64,000 nt of DNA from Kribbella sp. VKM Ac-2568 (GCF_004345365.1 NZ_SLVF01000003.1:620001-684000), one strand, 5' to 3'; shown: positions 39,530 through 49,058, counted from the first letter of the stretch. Notes: generated by a model from the letters alone, not told the origin. Translations and numbers: made by a program.

Positions 39530-40660
39530 ATGCAGTTCGGTGTGTTCACCGTCGGCGACGTGACCCAGGATCCGACCACCGGCCGGACCGTGAGCGAGGC
39601 CGAGCGGATCAAGGCGATGGTCGCCATCGCGGTCAAGGCCGAAGAGGTCGGCCTGGACGTCTTCGCCCAGGGCGAGCACCACAACCCGCCGTTCGTGCCG
39701 TCCTCGCCGACGACGATGCTGGGCTTCATCGCGGCGCAGACGTCGAAGATCATCCTGTCCACCTCGACCACGCTGATCACCACGAACGACCCGGTGAAGA
39801 TCGCCGAGGACTACGCGATGCTGCAGCACCTGGCCGACGGCCGGGTCGACCTGATGATGGGCCGCGGCAACACCGGCCCGGTCTACCCGTGGTTCGGGCA
39901 GGACATCCGCAACGGCATCGCCCTGGCGGTCGAGAACTACGCGCTGCTGCGCCGCCTGTGGCGCGAGGACGTGGTCGACTGGGAAGGCAAGTTCCGCACC
40001 CCGCTGCAGGGCTTCACCTCGACGCCACGGCCGCTGGACGACGTACCGCCGTTCGTGTGGCACGGCTCGATCCGCAGCCCCGAGATCGCCGAGCAGGCCG
40101 CGTACTACGGCGACGGCTTCTTCCACAACAACATCTTCTGGCCGATCTCGCACACCAAGCAGATGATCGACCTGTACCGCCGCCGCTTCGAGCACTACGG
40201 GCACGGCGCCGCCGACCAGGCGATCGTCGGACTCGGCGGACAGGTGTTCATGCGGAAGAACTCGCAGGACGCCGTCAAGGAGTTCCGCCCGTACTTCGAC
40301 AACGCGCCGGTCTACGGCCACGGGCCCTCGCTGGAGGACTTCACCCGGGAGACCCCGTTGACCGTGGGCAGCCCGCAGCAGGTGATCGAGCGGACACTGT
40401 CGTTCCGCGAGCACTTCGGCGACTACCAGCGGCAGCTGTTCCTGATGGACCACGCCGGCCTGCCGCTGAAGACGGTGCTGGAGCAGCTGGACATCCTCGG
40501 CTCCGAGGTCGTTCCGGTCCTGCGTAAGGAGTTCGAGGCGAAGCGCCCGGCCCAGGTGCCGGAGGCGCCGACCCATGCTTCACTGAAGGCGGCCGCCGAG
40601 CAGGCCCGCGAACTGGAGACCGTGAGCCCGGAGGTCGTGGGGCTGGAGGGGACCCGATGA
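39530..40660 (+). CDS. LLM-class flavin-dependent oxidoreductase (monooxygenase component)
   Basis: 376 aa luciferase-like TIM barrel. N-terminus MQFGVFTVGDVTQDP, core FAQGEHHNPPFVPSSP, LADGRVDLMMGRGNTGPVYPWF typical of the CE1758-type family. Translationally coupled (ATGA) to an NADPH:FMN reductase that should supply reduced flavin. AAGGAG precedes the ATG. Substrate unknown. Confidence 0.9.
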   Translation: MQFGVFTVGDVTQDPTTGRTVSEAERIKAMVAIAVKAEEVGLDVFAQGEHHNPPFVPSSPTTMLGFIAAQTSKIILSTSTTLITTNDPVKIAEDYAMLQHLADGRVDLMMGRGNTGPVYPWFGQDIRNGIALAVENYALLRRLWREDVVDWEGKFRTPLQGFTSTPRPLDDVPPFVWHGSIRSPEIAEQAAYYGDGFFHNNIFWPISHTKQMIDLYRRRFEHYGHGAADQAIVGLGGQVFMRKNSQDAVKEFRPYFDNAPVYGHGPSLEDFTRETPLTVGSPQQVIERTLSFREHFGDYQRQLFLMDHAGLPLKTVLEQLDILGSEVVPVLRKEFEAKRPAQVPEAPTHASLKAAAEQARELETVSPEVVGLEGTR

Positions 40661-41259
40661 AGGAACGCATCATCGCCGTGGTGACGGCCGGACTGACCGT
40701 CCCGTCGTCCACCCGGCTGCTTGCCGACCAGCTGGCCGCCGCCGTCCGGGATGCCCTGGACGGCCGCGGGACGCCGTACAAGGTCGAGATCATCGAGCTG
40801 CGCGACCACGCGCACGACCTGACGAACAACCTGCTGACCGGGTTCCCGACCGAGAGCCTGCGCAAGGTCCTGGACACCGTCGTCGCGGCCGACGCGTTGA
40901 TCGCGGTGACGCCGACCTTCAGCGCGTCGTACAACGGGCTGTTCAAGATGTTCTTCGACGTGGTCGACGACAAGGCCCTGGCCGGCAAGCCGGTGTTGCT
41001 CGCGGCAACGGGCGGGACGGAGCGCCACTCGCTGGTGCTGGACTACGCACTGCGTCCGCTTTTCGCTTACCTGCAAGCGAATCCGATCCCGACCGGCGTC
41101 TACGCCGCCTCGACCGACTGGGGCGCGGGAGCAACCAAGCTTCACGCCCGCATCGAACGAGCCGCCAACGAACTGGTCAACACCATGAGCAACGACCAAA
41201 CCGCCTCGGTCGACCCCTACACCACCCCGACCCCGTTCGAAGACCTCCTCAACGGCTGA
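40657..41259 (+). CDS. NADPH-dependent FMN reductase (CE1759-type) partner of the LLM oxidoreductase
   Basis: 200 aa flavodoxin-like reductase: VVTAGLTVPSSTRLLAD and ITPTFSASYNGLFKMFF-like flavin-binding segment (VTPTFSASYNGLFKMFFDVV). Overlaps the upstream gene by 4 nt; the pair is the usual two-component flavin monooxygenase arrangement. Confidence 0.9.
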   Translation: MKERIIAVVTAGLTVPSSTRLLADQLAAAVRDALDGRGTPYKVEIIELRDHAHDLTNNLLTGFPTESLRKVLDTVVAADALIAVTPTFSASYNGLFKMFFDVVDDKALAGKPVLLAATGGTERHSLVLDYALRPLFAYLQANPIPTGVYAASTDWGAGATKLHARIERAANELVNTMSNDQTASVDPYTTPTPFEDLLNG

Positions 41260-41274
41260 CAACTCGCCGCACCA

Positions 41275-41310
41275 AGTACGCCGTACCGTCTAACCGCGGT
41301 ACGGCGTACT
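41275..41310. terminator. Bidirectional terminator (AGTACGCCGTACC / GGTACGGCGTACT)
   Basis: Thirteen-base perfect arms between the convergent flavin reductase and SDR genes. Confidence 0.75.
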
Positions 41311-41336
41311 GGCTTCGGAGCTGCAAGCGGCCTGTA

Positions 41337-42104
41337 CTACGGCATCAGCTGGCCGCCGTTGACCTCGACGATCTGGCCGGTTACGTAGCTGCTCATGGAG
41401 TCGGAGGCCAGGTAGAGGATGGTGCCGACGCATTCGTGCGGGGTGCCGGCGCGGCCCATCGGGATGGTGGCGAGCATGCCCTGCATCTGCTCCTCGCCGG
41501 TGTGGCGGTCGTGGAACGGGGTCTTGATGACGCCCGGCGAGATCGCGTTGACGCGGATGTTGTCGGTCGCCAGCTCCTTCGCGAGGCCGCGGGTGAACGT
41601 GCTCACCGCGCCCTTGCTGGTGGCGTAGACGACCGAGCCGCCGCCTCCGCCGTGCCGGCCCGCGATCGAGGTGACGTTGACGATCGCGCCGCCGCCCTGG
41701 GCCCGCAGTACCGGCACGATCCGGCGGCTCATCGCGAAGACCGAGGTCAGGTTCACGTCCATGATCCGGCGGAACTCCTCGTCCGGTACGTCGACCACCG
41801 GCGCGCGCTTGACCAGGTCGCCGGCGTTGTTCACCAGGAGGTCGATCTTCCCGTGCCGCGCGAGCACCTCGTCGACGAGGGCGCCGGCCGAGTCCGGGTT
41901 CGCCAGATCGGCCTGGTGGATCGTCGCCTGCCCGCCCGCGCTCGCGACCGCGTTCAGCGTGTGCCGGACACCCTCCTCGTTGTGGTGGTAGTGCAACGCG
42001 ACAGTGGCTCCGGTCTCCGCGAAACCCACCGCGGCCGCGGCCCCGATCCCACTACTCGCTCCGGTGACAAGAACAACCTGATTCGTGAAATCGAGGAAAG
42101 TCAT
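41337..42104 (-). CDS. Short-chain dehydrogenase/reductase (FabG/glucose-1-dehydrogenase-like)
   Basis: 255 aa classical SDR: cofactor loop TGASSGIGAAAA (residues ~14-25), NNAGD, catalytic Ser in VTSIAG and YATSK. The C-terminal ISPGVIKTPFHD and GQIVEVNGGQ are usual for the FabG-like group. NAD(P)-dependent oxidation of an alcohol or sugar; substrate unknown. Confidence 0.9.
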   Translation of the reverse strand: MTFLDFTNQVVLVTGASSGIGAAAAVGFAETGATVALHYHHNEEGVRHTLNAVASAGGQATIHQADLANPDSAGALVDEVLARHGKIDLLVNNAGDLVKRAPVVDVPDEEFRRIMDVNLTSVFAMSRRIVPVLRAQGGGAIVNVTSIAGRHGGGGGSVVYATSKGAVSTFTRGLAKELATDNIRVNAISPGVIKTPFHDRHTGEEQMQGMLATIPMGRAGTPHECVGTILYLASDSMSSYVTGQIVEVNGGQLMP

Positions 42105-42190
42105 GCCCCAACCCTATGGGGCCACTCTGCGTCATCGCGTACGCGCCGTCTGGAGGTTTCGCGGCGCGAGCGCGGCGGTAGCCTCGTTGA

Positions 42191-42730
42191 ATGGGGTATG
42201 ACCTGGCGAGGCTTGATCTGCGCCGCTGGCGCGTGGCGGACGCGTTACGGCTGACCGCCGCTCATCAGGATCCCGACATGATCAACCAGGGCGGCATCCG
42301 CGACACCGCGTCCGCGGTCGACTGGATCGGGCGGGTCGCGGACCTCGACAACGGACACGTGTACGCCGTCGCCGATGCCGACGATCACCCGATCGGCTGT
42401 GTGGCGGTGACCAACATCGACCGCCACCAGGTCGGCTGGACGTGGTACTGGACCATCGCGGACATCCGCGGCCAAGGAGTCGCTCGGGATGCCCTGCGGG
42501 CTCTCGTCGACTGGGCCCACCACGACGCCGGGCTCTACCGGTTAGAGCTCGGCCACCGCACGAACAACCCGGCCTCCTGCGGCGTCGCAGCGAGCGCCGG
42601 CTTCCTGTTCGAGGGCCTCGAGCGCCAGCGCCTCGCGTACGACGGCACCCGGTTCGACGTGGAACGCCACGCCCGCCTGGCCTCTGACCCGCTCCAGACT
42701 CCTCAGCGCCCGGTGACCATCACCACCTGA
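42191..42730 (+). CDS. GNAT-family acetyltransferase (RimJ/RimL-like)
   Basis: 179 aa: LDLRRWRVADALRL at the start, then WYWTIADIRGQGVARDALRALVDWA and RLELGHRTNNPASCGVAASAGF, the acetyl-CoA and Asn-rich segments of RimJ/RimL proteins. Likely acetylates an amino-terminal or small-molecule amine. Convergent with the VOC gene, 6 bp apart. Confidence 0.85.
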   Translation: MGYDLARLDLRRWRVADALRLTAAHQDPDMINQGGIRDTASAVDWIGRVADLDNGHVYAVADADDHPIGCVAVTNIDRHQVGWTWYWTIADIRGQGVARDALRALVDWAHHDAGLYRLELGHRTNNPASCGVAASAGFLFEGLERQRLAYDGTRFDVERHARLASDPLQTPQRPVTITT

Positions 42731-42736
42731 GACCGT

Positions 42737-43138
42737 TCAGGTCTGCTGGGACGGCGACTGAAGCACGCAGAACTCGTTGCCGTCGGGATCGGCGAGCACG
42801 TGCCAGGTCCAGCAGGACTCCACGATCGGCTCCTCGGTCATCAGGGACGCACCCAGAGCACAGACGCGGTCGACCTCCGCATCGAGATCGTGCGTCCGCA
42901 GATCGAGATGCAGCCGGTTCTTGCCGTGCTTCTTGTCGTCGACCTTCTGCAGCAGCACCTCGATGCCGTTGCCGTCCGCCGGGAGCAGACTCAGATAACG
43001 CCCACTCGAATCGCCCTCCTGGACGAACCCGAGCACCTGCGTCCAGAAGTCGGCCGCCCGCTTCAGATCGGCTACGTCGACCACGATGACGAGTTCACCC
43101 TGCGCGTAGGACTGCGGAGTACGGGAGTTGTCCGGCAT
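42737..43138 (-). CDS. VOC-family (glyoxalase-like) protein
   Basis: 133 aa, one vicinal-oxygen-chelate domain of two beta-alpha-beta-beta-beta modules (LVIVVDVADLKRAADFWTQVLGF, then LHLDLRTHDLDAEVDRVCALGA and LADPDGNEFCVLQ). Metal ligands are partly present. Function unknown. Ten bases downstream of the next GNAT gene stop, so perhaps co-transcribed with it. Confidence 0.85.
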   Translation of the reverse strand: MPDNSRTPQSYAQGELVIVVDVADLKRAADFWTQVLGFVQEGDSSGRYLSLLPADGNGIEVLLQKVDDKKHGKNRLHLDLRTHDLDAEVDRVCALGASLMTEEPIVESCWTWHVLADPDGNEFCVLQSPSQQT

Positions 43139-43147
43139 CGTCCGAGG

Positions 43148-43741
43148 CTAGTGTTTCGCGCCTGGTGGCGCGTAGCTGTACCAGCGTTCTTCGACGGTGT
43201 AGCCGAGGGCTTCGTTGGCGCCGAGGCTGGCGGCGTTCAGGCCGGCTCCGCCGGTGCCGAAGAGGGTGCAGCCGTCGGCCAGGAGGGCGAGGATCGAGGC
43301 GGCCTTGACCGCTTGGCCGATGCCCTTGCCGCGGTACTCGGGCAAGACAGAGGTGAATGCCGTCTCGGCGCGATCCTCGACGGCCCGGATGACCGTTGCG
43401 CCCACCAACCGCTCGCCGTCGAGGGCTCCGAAGACTCGGCCGCCTTCAAGCCAGAGGTCCTGTGTGCCAGCGAGGTCCCGTGCGGTGTGGGCTGTCGCGG
43501 GCGTGTACGGGTAGTCCGCCGCGTTCGTCGTCTCCAAGTCGCGCAGGGCTTGGGCGTACTCCGGGCCTAATTCGCGGACGGACAACCCGGCCGCGGCAGC
43601 CCGGAGTACGGCTGCTTCCAGCAGCGCACGATCGGGGTCGCGCAAACGCGCGCCCCACGACTCACCGACCACGGTGTAGCCGGCTTGCTCCAGTACTGCG
43701 CGGCGCGGATCGTCGTCGCGAACGAACTCGAAGTCAGGCAT
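43148..43741 (-). CDS. GNAT-family acetyltransferase
   Basis: 197 aa. The acetyl-CoA motif VLPEYRGKGIGQAVKAASI and the following TGGAGLNAASLGANEALGY fit the GNAT fold; the N-terminal half is diverged. Lies between FGD and the VOC gene, all three on the minus strand. Confidence 0.8.
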   Translation of the reverse strand: MPDFEFVRDDDPRRAVLEQAGYTVVGESWGARLRDPDRALLEAAVLRAAAAGLSVRELGPEYAQALRDLETTNAADYPYTPATAHTARDLAGTQDLWLEGGRVFGALDGERLVGATVIRAVEDRAETAFTSVLPEYRGKGIGQAVKAASILALLADGCTLFGTGGAGLNAASLGANEALGYTVEERWYSYAPPGAKH

Positions 43742-43768
43742 CCAGCCGGTTGTCCTGCAGGCCCGGGT

Positions 43769-44773
43769 TCACCCGAGCTTGCGCAGCAGCGGCAGTACGT
43801 CCGCCGAGAACTGGGTGAGGAACCGCTCCTGGTCGTTGCCCGGGCCGTGCATCACGAGGTGGTTGAAGCCGGCGTCGAGGTACGGCTGAAGCTGCGCGAC
43901 GACCTCCTCCGGGTCGGACGCGACGATCCACCGCTGCGCCACCTGCTCGATCGGGAGTTCGTCGGCGAGGCGCTCCATCTCGGTCGCGCTGTGCACGCTG
44001 TGCTTCTGCTCGGACGTCAGCGACAGCGGCGCCCAGAACCGGGTGTTCTCCAGCGCCTGCTCCGGGTCCCGGTCGTACGACAGCTTCACCTCGAGCATCC
44101 GGTCCACCTGGTCGAAGGTGCGCCCGGCCTTCTCGGCGCCTTCCTTGACCGCGGGGATCAGCTTCTCCGTGTACAGGTCCATGCCCTTGCCGGAGGTCGC
44201 GATGAACCCGTCGCCCACCCTGCCCGCGTACTTCGCGACGAGCGGTCCACCGGCGGCCACGTAGATCTTCAGCGGCGTCTCGGGCCGGTCGTAGATGAAC
44301 GCGTCGACCGTCTTGTAGAACGGCCCGTCGGAGCTGACGCCCTCCTCGGTCCACAGGTTGCGGATCAGGTCGACCGCCTCCCGCAGCCGCGCGAACCGCT
44401 CCTTGAACTCGGGCCACTCGCGGCCCGAGACGGCGATCTCGTTCAGCGCCTCACCGGTGCCGACACCCAGCATGATCCGGTCCGGGTAGAGCACGCCCAT
44501 GGTCGCGAAGGCCTGCGCGATCACGGCCGGGTTGTACCGGAACGTCGGCGTCAGCACGGACGTGCCGATCAGCACCCGGTTCGTGCGCTCCCCGACGGCC
44601 GCCATCCACGCGAGCGCGAACGGAGCGTGCCCACCCTCGTGCCGCCACGGCAGGAAGTGGTCCGACACCGTCACACTGTCGAGCCCGAGCTCCTCGGCCC
44701 GGACCGCGTACTCCACCAGCTCCCGCGGCCCGAACTGCTCCGCGGACGCCTTGTACCCGACGCGAATGCTCAC
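43769..44773 (-). CDS. fgd: F420-dependent glucose-6-phosphate dehydrogenase
   Basis: 334 aa. Oxidises glucose-6-phosphate while reducing coenzyme F420. Strong similarity by eye to mycobacterial Fgd1: [79 protein letters not shown] and [16 protein letters not shown]. The catalytic His of SDHFLPW and the Glu of TGEALNE are present. GTG 44773 follows GGGAG. It shows that the organism makes F420. Confidence 0.96.
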   Translation of the reverse strand: MSIRVGYKASAEQFGPRELVEYAVRAEELGLDSVTVSDHFLPWRHEGGHAPFALAWMAAVGERTNRVLIGTSVLTPTFRYNPAVIAQAFATMGVLYPDRIMLGVGTGEALNEIAVSGREWPEFKERFARLREAVDLIRNLWTEEGVSSDGPFYKTVDAFIYDRPETPLKIYVAAGGPLVAKYAGRVGDGFIATSGKGMDLYTEKLIPAVKEGAEKAGRTFDQVDRMLEVKLSYDRDPEQALENTRFWAPLSLTSEQKHSVHSATEMERLADELPIEQVAQRWIVASDPEEVVAQLQPYLDAGFNHLVMHGPGNDQERFLTQFSADVLPLLRKLG

Positions 44774-44899
44774 CTGAACTCCCAACTCGTCACGAACCGT
44801 CAACCCCACTCTCTCAGCCCAACCCGATCACGCCGGCGGATGTTCCACCCGACCGCCCCCGATTGAGACTCGCACCCGCCCCGAAAAGAATCCCCGCCC

Positions 44900-44997
44900 G
44901 TGCTCCGGACGCGGCGCGCCCCGTACTCCGGACGCGGCGCGCCCCCGTACTCCGGACGCGGGCGCGCGCCGTACTGCGGACCGCAGGCGGCGCGGCC
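44900..44997. repeat. Four degenerate tandem repeats of about 24 bp
   Basis: Units start at 44900, 44923, 44947 and 44971, each opening GTACTCCGGACGCG (first GTGCTCC, last GTACTGCGGACCG) and running into a GCGCGCC-rich half. They fill part of the 437-bp gap between FGD and the nitrilase gene, which otherwise shows no coding. Direct repeats without spacers, so not a CRISPR array. Confidence 0.7.
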
Positions 44998-45210
44998 TTC
45001 GGAGTACCGGGTTCGTGGGCGTGTTGGTTTGACGGCGGGGTGGGGGCGTAGGCAGCATGGTCGCGCGCGTGTCCTCCGCGTCACCTCCGGCGATCGTCCC
45101 CAGCGCGGTCCATCGGGAGGCAAAGGGACTGCCGTCTCAGGTCATTGTCATGGTCCGATCGTCTCGGGCGTGGTTGCTGGGGAACTGCCGTTCGGGACGT
45201 GGAAGGCCAG

Positions 45211-46212
45211 ATGACAGCCAACGGGAATTTCAAGCGACGGGTTCGAGCCCGTGCCGCCAAGACCGGCGAGTCCTACACGACTGCTCTGAGGCACTTCCGG
45301 CCGACTCCACCAGGAGACGTGATGCCGGAATCCACCCTGCGCCTGGCCGTCGCTCAGACGAGCAGCTACGACGACCCGCGCGACATCGATCAACTCCGCG
45401 CCAGCGGCAACGAACTGCGGCGGCTCATGCGGCAGGCCAGCGCCGCCGGCGCTCGGGTCGTGCACTTCACCGAGGGAGCGACCTGCTTCCCCAGCAAGTA
45501 CGTGATGTCCGTCGACGGACCCGACCAGGTCGGCGACGCCGATTGGAGCCGCTTCGAATGGGACGTGCTCCGCGAAGAGCTCGCCTCGATCGCAGCGCTG
45601 GCCGGTGAGCTCAAGTTGTGGACCGTGCTCGGCTCGGTCCACCGCCTGACCGAACCGACCAGGCCGCACAACAGCCAGTACGTGATCTCCGACCAGGGAG
45701 CGGTCGCGACGCGGTACGACGAGCGCACCTTGTCGAACACGAAGATCACCTACATGTACACCCCGGGCTCGGCGCCCGTGACCTTCGAGGTCGATGGGTT
45801 CCGGTTCGGCTGTGCGCTGGGGATGGACGTGCATTTCCCGGAGCTGTTCCACGCGTACGAGCGCCTCGACGTCGACTGTGTCCTGGTGTCGCACAACACC
45901 GCCGGGACCGAGCCCAACACAGGGACCCCCACCGAGGCCCGAGGGCACGCTGCCACCAACACCTACTGGATCAGCTATGCCGTCATCGCCAATCACAGCC
46001 CGGCGATCCCGTCCGGCGTGATCAACCCCTACGGCGAATGGGCCGCGCAGTGCGTCACGGACGGCAGTTCGTCCATCGCGGTGCTCGATATGGGGCGCAC
46101 GGCTGACCACCCGTTCTCACCACTCGCCCGAACCTGGCGCAACAAGACCCGCGCGGGTCTGAGCGACGTACCGCTGGCCGACGATCGCAGTACTGTTCGC
46201 ACCGGCTTCTGA
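45211..46212 (+). CDS. Carbon-nitrogen hydrolase (nitrilase superfamily) with an added N-terminal basic module
   Basis: 333 aa. The nitrilase fold begins near residue 38 (LRLAVAQTSSYDDP). Catalytic triad: Glu in HFTEGATC, Lys in TLSNTKITY and Cys in RFGCALGMDVHFPE. It hydrolyses an amide or nitrile. Residues 1-35 (MTANGNFKRRVRARAAKTGE and on to TALRHFR) are a basic helical module of a kind found on small DNA-associated or stand-alone proteins and are not part of the nitrilase fold. A start at ATG 45322 would remove them, but GGAAGG precedes ATG 45211. Confidence 0.8.
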   Translation: MTANGNFKRRVRARAAKTGESYTTALRHFRPTPPGDVMPESTLRLAVAQTSSYDDPRDIDQLRASGNELRRLMRQASAAGARVVHFTEGATCFPSKYVMSVDGPDQVGDADWSRFEWDVLREELASIAALAGELKLWTVLGSVHRLTEPTRPHNSQYVISDQGAVATRYDERTLSNTKITYMYTPGSAPVTFEVDGFRFGCALGMDVHFPELFHAYERLDVDCVLVSHNTAGTEPNTGTPTEARGHAATNTYWISYAVIANHSPAIPSGVINPYGEWAAQCVTDGSSSIAVLDMGRTADHPFSPLARTWRNKTRAGLSDVPLADDRSTVRTGF

Positions 46213-46254
46213 TCTTGGCTTGGGCGGGGAATCCGGCAGCGTGGGTTCCCCGCC

Positions 46255-47145
46255 TCAGGTCAGCGGGTTGACGCCGAGCCTGGCGGCGAGCGCCTCGGCG
46301 TCGTACGGCGAGTGGACCTTCACGTCGTTGTCGAAGTACACGTAGACGTCGCGGCGCTTGCGCCGCGCAGGCGGAGCCACCGTGCGGCCGTCGGTCGGCG
46401 TACCGCCTTTCTGCCAGGTCTGGATCTTCGCGGCCCAGCGGTCGAGCTCGTCGTCGGTGTAACCGCTGACGTACAACTCGTCGGCGCCGTGCAACCTGAC
46501 GTAGACGAAGTCCGAGGTGACGTCGTCGAGCATCGGCCACTTGCCCGCAGTGTCTGCGCAGACCAGCGCGATGTCGTGTTCCCGCAGTAGTTCGACGAAC
46601 TCCGCCTTCTCATAGGAAGGATGCCGTACTTCGATCGCGTGGCGCATGGGGATGTCCACAGGGCTGTGGAGCAAGGCCCGATCGTTCATCCGCTCGTCGT
46701 GCTTGGCGGCCAGTTCGCCGGCCTCGGCCGTTGTCCTGGGCAACAACTCGAAGAACGCGGCGAGCCGGTCCGGGTCGTAGCCCAGGGTGGGCGGCAGCTG
46801 CCAGAGGATCGGCCCGAGCTTCTCGCCGAGCGCGAGCACCCCGGAGGCGAAGAAGTTGGCCAGCGGGGCGTCCACGTCGGCGAGCTTCTTCATGTGCGAG
46901 ACGAACCGCGGCCCCTTGGCCGTGAAGACGAACCCGGGCGGCGTCTCGTCGTACCACTTCTGGTACGACGACGGCCGCTGGAGCGAGTAGAACGACCCAT
47001 TGATCTCGATCGAGTTCAACCGGTGCGAGGCGTACTCGAGCTCCGCGCGCTGCGGCAAGCCGTCCGGGTAGAACACCTTGCGCCAGGGCGGGTACCTCCA
47101 CCCGGAGATCCCGACCCGGAACGGCGAGGCGACCCAACGATCCAT
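46255..47145 (-). CDS. DUF72 family protein (YecE-like TIM barrel)
   Basis: 296 aa: FRVGISGWRYPPWRKVFYP at the start, LNSIEINGSFYSLQRPSSY, FTAKGPRFVSHMKKL, LGPILWQLPP, AIEVRHPSY and FVYVRLHG are the standard DUF72 blocks. Function of the family is not settled. ATG 47145 is used. Confidence 0.9.
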   Translation of the reverse strand: MDRWVASPFRVGISGWRYPPWRKVFYPDGLPQRAELEYASHRLNSIEINGSFYSLQRPSSYQKWYDETPPGFVFTAKGPRFVSHMKKLADVDAPLANFFASGVLALGEKLGPILWQLPPTLGYDPDRLAAFFELLPRTTAEAGELAAKHDERMNDRALLHSPVDIPMRHAIEVRHPSYEKAEFVELLREHDIALVCADTAGKWPMLDDVTSDFVYVRLHGADELYVSGYTDDELDRWAAKIQTWQKGGTPTDGRTVAPPARRKRRDVYVYFDNDVKVHSPYDAEALAARLGVNPLT

Positions 47146-47225
47146 GCGCACACTCTGCCAGTGCCCCTCGCCGACGTCCCGCAACACCGCGGTCTCGGCC
47201 GGCACCACGTTCGCCGTACAGGCTG

Positions 47226-47711
47226 CTAGCCGACGGTGGAGGGGTTGGTCGGCAGAGGCTCGGTCGAGCCGGAGTCCAGGGCTTCACCCACTCGATCCAC
47301 GGCACCGCGGATCAGGTCGTCGTACGCATCCGAACCCAGTACTGCGAGCCGCTCACGCGCGAGGCGGAGATGGTGGCGCGCCTCGTCCGTCCGCGAGAGC
47401 CGCCGGTAGTCGTCGGCCAGGTTGAGCTGCAACGACGGCTGGAACGCCTCCACCTGCAGACCCGCGTGCTCGCCCGTCAACTCCTCGGACGCCCGCAGAG
47501 CGCGCAGGTCCCAGTCCAACTCGTCCTCGGTGGTCTCCTGCAGATCAGCCAGGTAGTGCGCAACCGTGCAGCGACCGAACGCATCCTCGCCCACGTCAGC
47601 CCAGAGCGCCTCGAGCTGATCACGCGCCGCTCCGCGATCCCCGCCACGCCCCACCTCGACCGCGGCCGCCAGTTGCTCCATCAACGCCTGAGTCGCCTGT
47701 GCGTCCGTCAC
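47226..47711 (-). CDS. TPR-like helical protein
   Basis: 161 aa, all-helical, with repeat-like segments (VAHYLADLQETTEDELDWDLRAL, LNLADDYRRLSRTDEARHHLRLA). The last is a clear TPR motif. Found in actinobacteria as a stand-alone protein; function unknown. Divergent from the small membrane protein gene. Confidence 0.75.
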   Translation of the reverse strand: MTDAQATQALMEQLAAAVEVGRGGDRGAARDQLEALWADVGEDAFGRCTVAHYLADLQETTEDELDWDLRALRASEELTGEHAGLQVEAFQPSLQLNLADDYRRLSRTDEARHHLRLARERLAVLGSDAYDDLIRGAVDRVGEALDSGSTEPLPTNPSTVG

Positions 47712-47803
47712 CCCTCGATGCTCGGCCTTCGACCAACTCGAAGGTCAACCCGCCCGGCGCGCTCAAGCGGGCCGAGGAACCCGAGAGCACTTACCGTGAC
47801 CGC

Positions 47804-48178
47804 ATGGCGATTTCGAAGGGCAGCCGCGGCGAGACGTTCCTGGCCTGGGTGATCGGCGGCGGCGCGGCGATCGCGCTGCTGACGCTGACGCGGCGGAGCT
47901 GGGACGCGTGCCAGGTCGACATCGGCAAGGTCGCCAACGGGCCCACCCTGCTCTACGTCGGGCTCCCCGTCGCGGTGGTGGTGAACGTCGCCCTGTTCAC
48001 CCTCGTCTACCGCCTCACCAGAGGCGGCAAGGGCTTCTTCAGCCCGCTTCTCGCCGCCGCCATCGCAATCACGATCGCCGACCTGGCTCTGTACTCCTGG
48101 GCCGGTACGCCGGCCTCGTCGCCCGGCATCTGCCCCGGCAACGTCCCTCCCTGGTGGCCCACCTGGATCCCCACCTAA
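47804..48178 (+). CDS. Small three-helix membrane protein
   Basis: 124 aa with three hydrophobic segments (~12-32, ~50-70, ~82-102) and a short C-terminal tail with a Cys and Trp-Pro-rich end. Unknown function. Its stop overlaps the convergent YCII-like gene by 4 bp. Confidence 0.65.
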   Translation: MAISKGSRGETFLAWVIGGGAAIALLTLTRRSWDACQVDIGKVANGPTLLYVGLPVAVVVNVALFTLVYRLTRGGKGFFSPLLAAAIAITIADLALYSWAGTPASSPGICPGNVPPWWPTWIPT

Positions 48179-48717
48179 GAGGACCTACCCCCGAAGCACC
48201 AGTGATGGACCTCCGTACGGCCGTCACCGCCCGGTAGCACCGCCGCTGCGTCTTCCATGTCCGCCGCCTCCACAAGCGCCGCCCACCCAAGCCGCCCGTC
48301 ACCCTCGAGCTCGAGCAGTTCGCCGTACAAGATCACGTGCTCCGACACCACCGGCGCGATCTCACCCGCATCCATCCTGATCACCAGGAACCGCCCATAC
48401 CCATCAACCGCGTCGGCGAAGTCCCACATGGTCCGCCCCGACACGTTGCGAAACCCGCACAACAACACCGACTCAAAAACCCCGCCCAGGTAGTACGGCT
48501 CCTCATAGGCAAACGCCCGAGCAGCCCCCACATCCTGAAGCTCGACGATGTGCATGCTCCCCGTCGACTCAGCCTCGTCCCCCTGCCCAGTCAACGTCGG
48601 CCCCCGAGCAACCAACACTTCCCCATACCTATCCATAAAATCCCAGTGCTCCCCGGTCAACCTCCCCTTGAGCCCAGCCGCCGCAACCCGATCCCGCCCA
48701 TAAACAAAGAACTCCAT
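48175..48717 (-). CDS. YCII-domain-like protein
   Basis: 180 aa. Begins MEFFVYGRDRVAAAGLKGRL and contains HWDFMDRYGEVLVARGPTL and DVGAARAFAYEEPYYLGGVF, the two halves of a YCII (dimeric alpha-beta barrel) domain. The remaining ~85 residues are acidic and unassigned. Function unknown. Confidence 0.7.
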   Translation of the reverse strand: MEFFVYGRDRVAAAGLKGRLTGEHWDFMDRYGEVLVARGPTLTGQGDEAESTGSMHIVELQDVGAARAFAYEEPYYLGGVFESVLLCGFRNVSGRTMWDFADAVDGYGRFLVIRMDAGEIAPVVSEHVILYGELLELEGDGRLGWAALVEAADMEDAAAVLPGGDGRTEVHHWCFGGRSS

Positions 48718-49058
48718 TCCCGCACCCTAATCGGCGTCAGGAGATCGACCAGCGCCGTCGCCTGACTCACGGCTGCCGTCGACACTGCCCAACGTCCACA
48801 GTTGTCCGATCTACTCCAACTCGCTGTTGGCGGGCTGGTAGCAAGGCACCTGGCTCACCAGGTGGAAGCTTGGGCTAGCACCGGATGCAAGTCGCGCGCT
48901 GATCGCACTGAGTGACTGGTGGTCGCAGCGGATACTGCGCCGATTGAGCGGCTCGAGGACACCCTCAGCACCAAAATCCTCACAAATCGTGCTGCCGCCT
49001 TAACAAGGGGTAGCGCGATCGTCGACTCTCCGCTACACATAGGCTCGGGGGGGGACAG
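48718..49058. other. 341-bp gap at the left edge of the accessory region
   Basis: No coding frame or strong structure seen. GC content drops compared with the genes to its left, and codon usage of the next gene also changes, which suggests the boundary of acquired DNA. A run of eight G (about 49048) provides the ribosome site of the next gene. Confidence 0.4.

Noticed and set aside
39152..40576. 474-codon antisense frame across the LLM oxidoreductase
   Set aside because: Shadow of the plus-strand gene; its C-terminal part only overlaps the pseudogene region by chance.
44900..44997. CRISPR array
   Set aside because: Repeats are contiguous and degenerate without unique spacers, and no cas genes are near.
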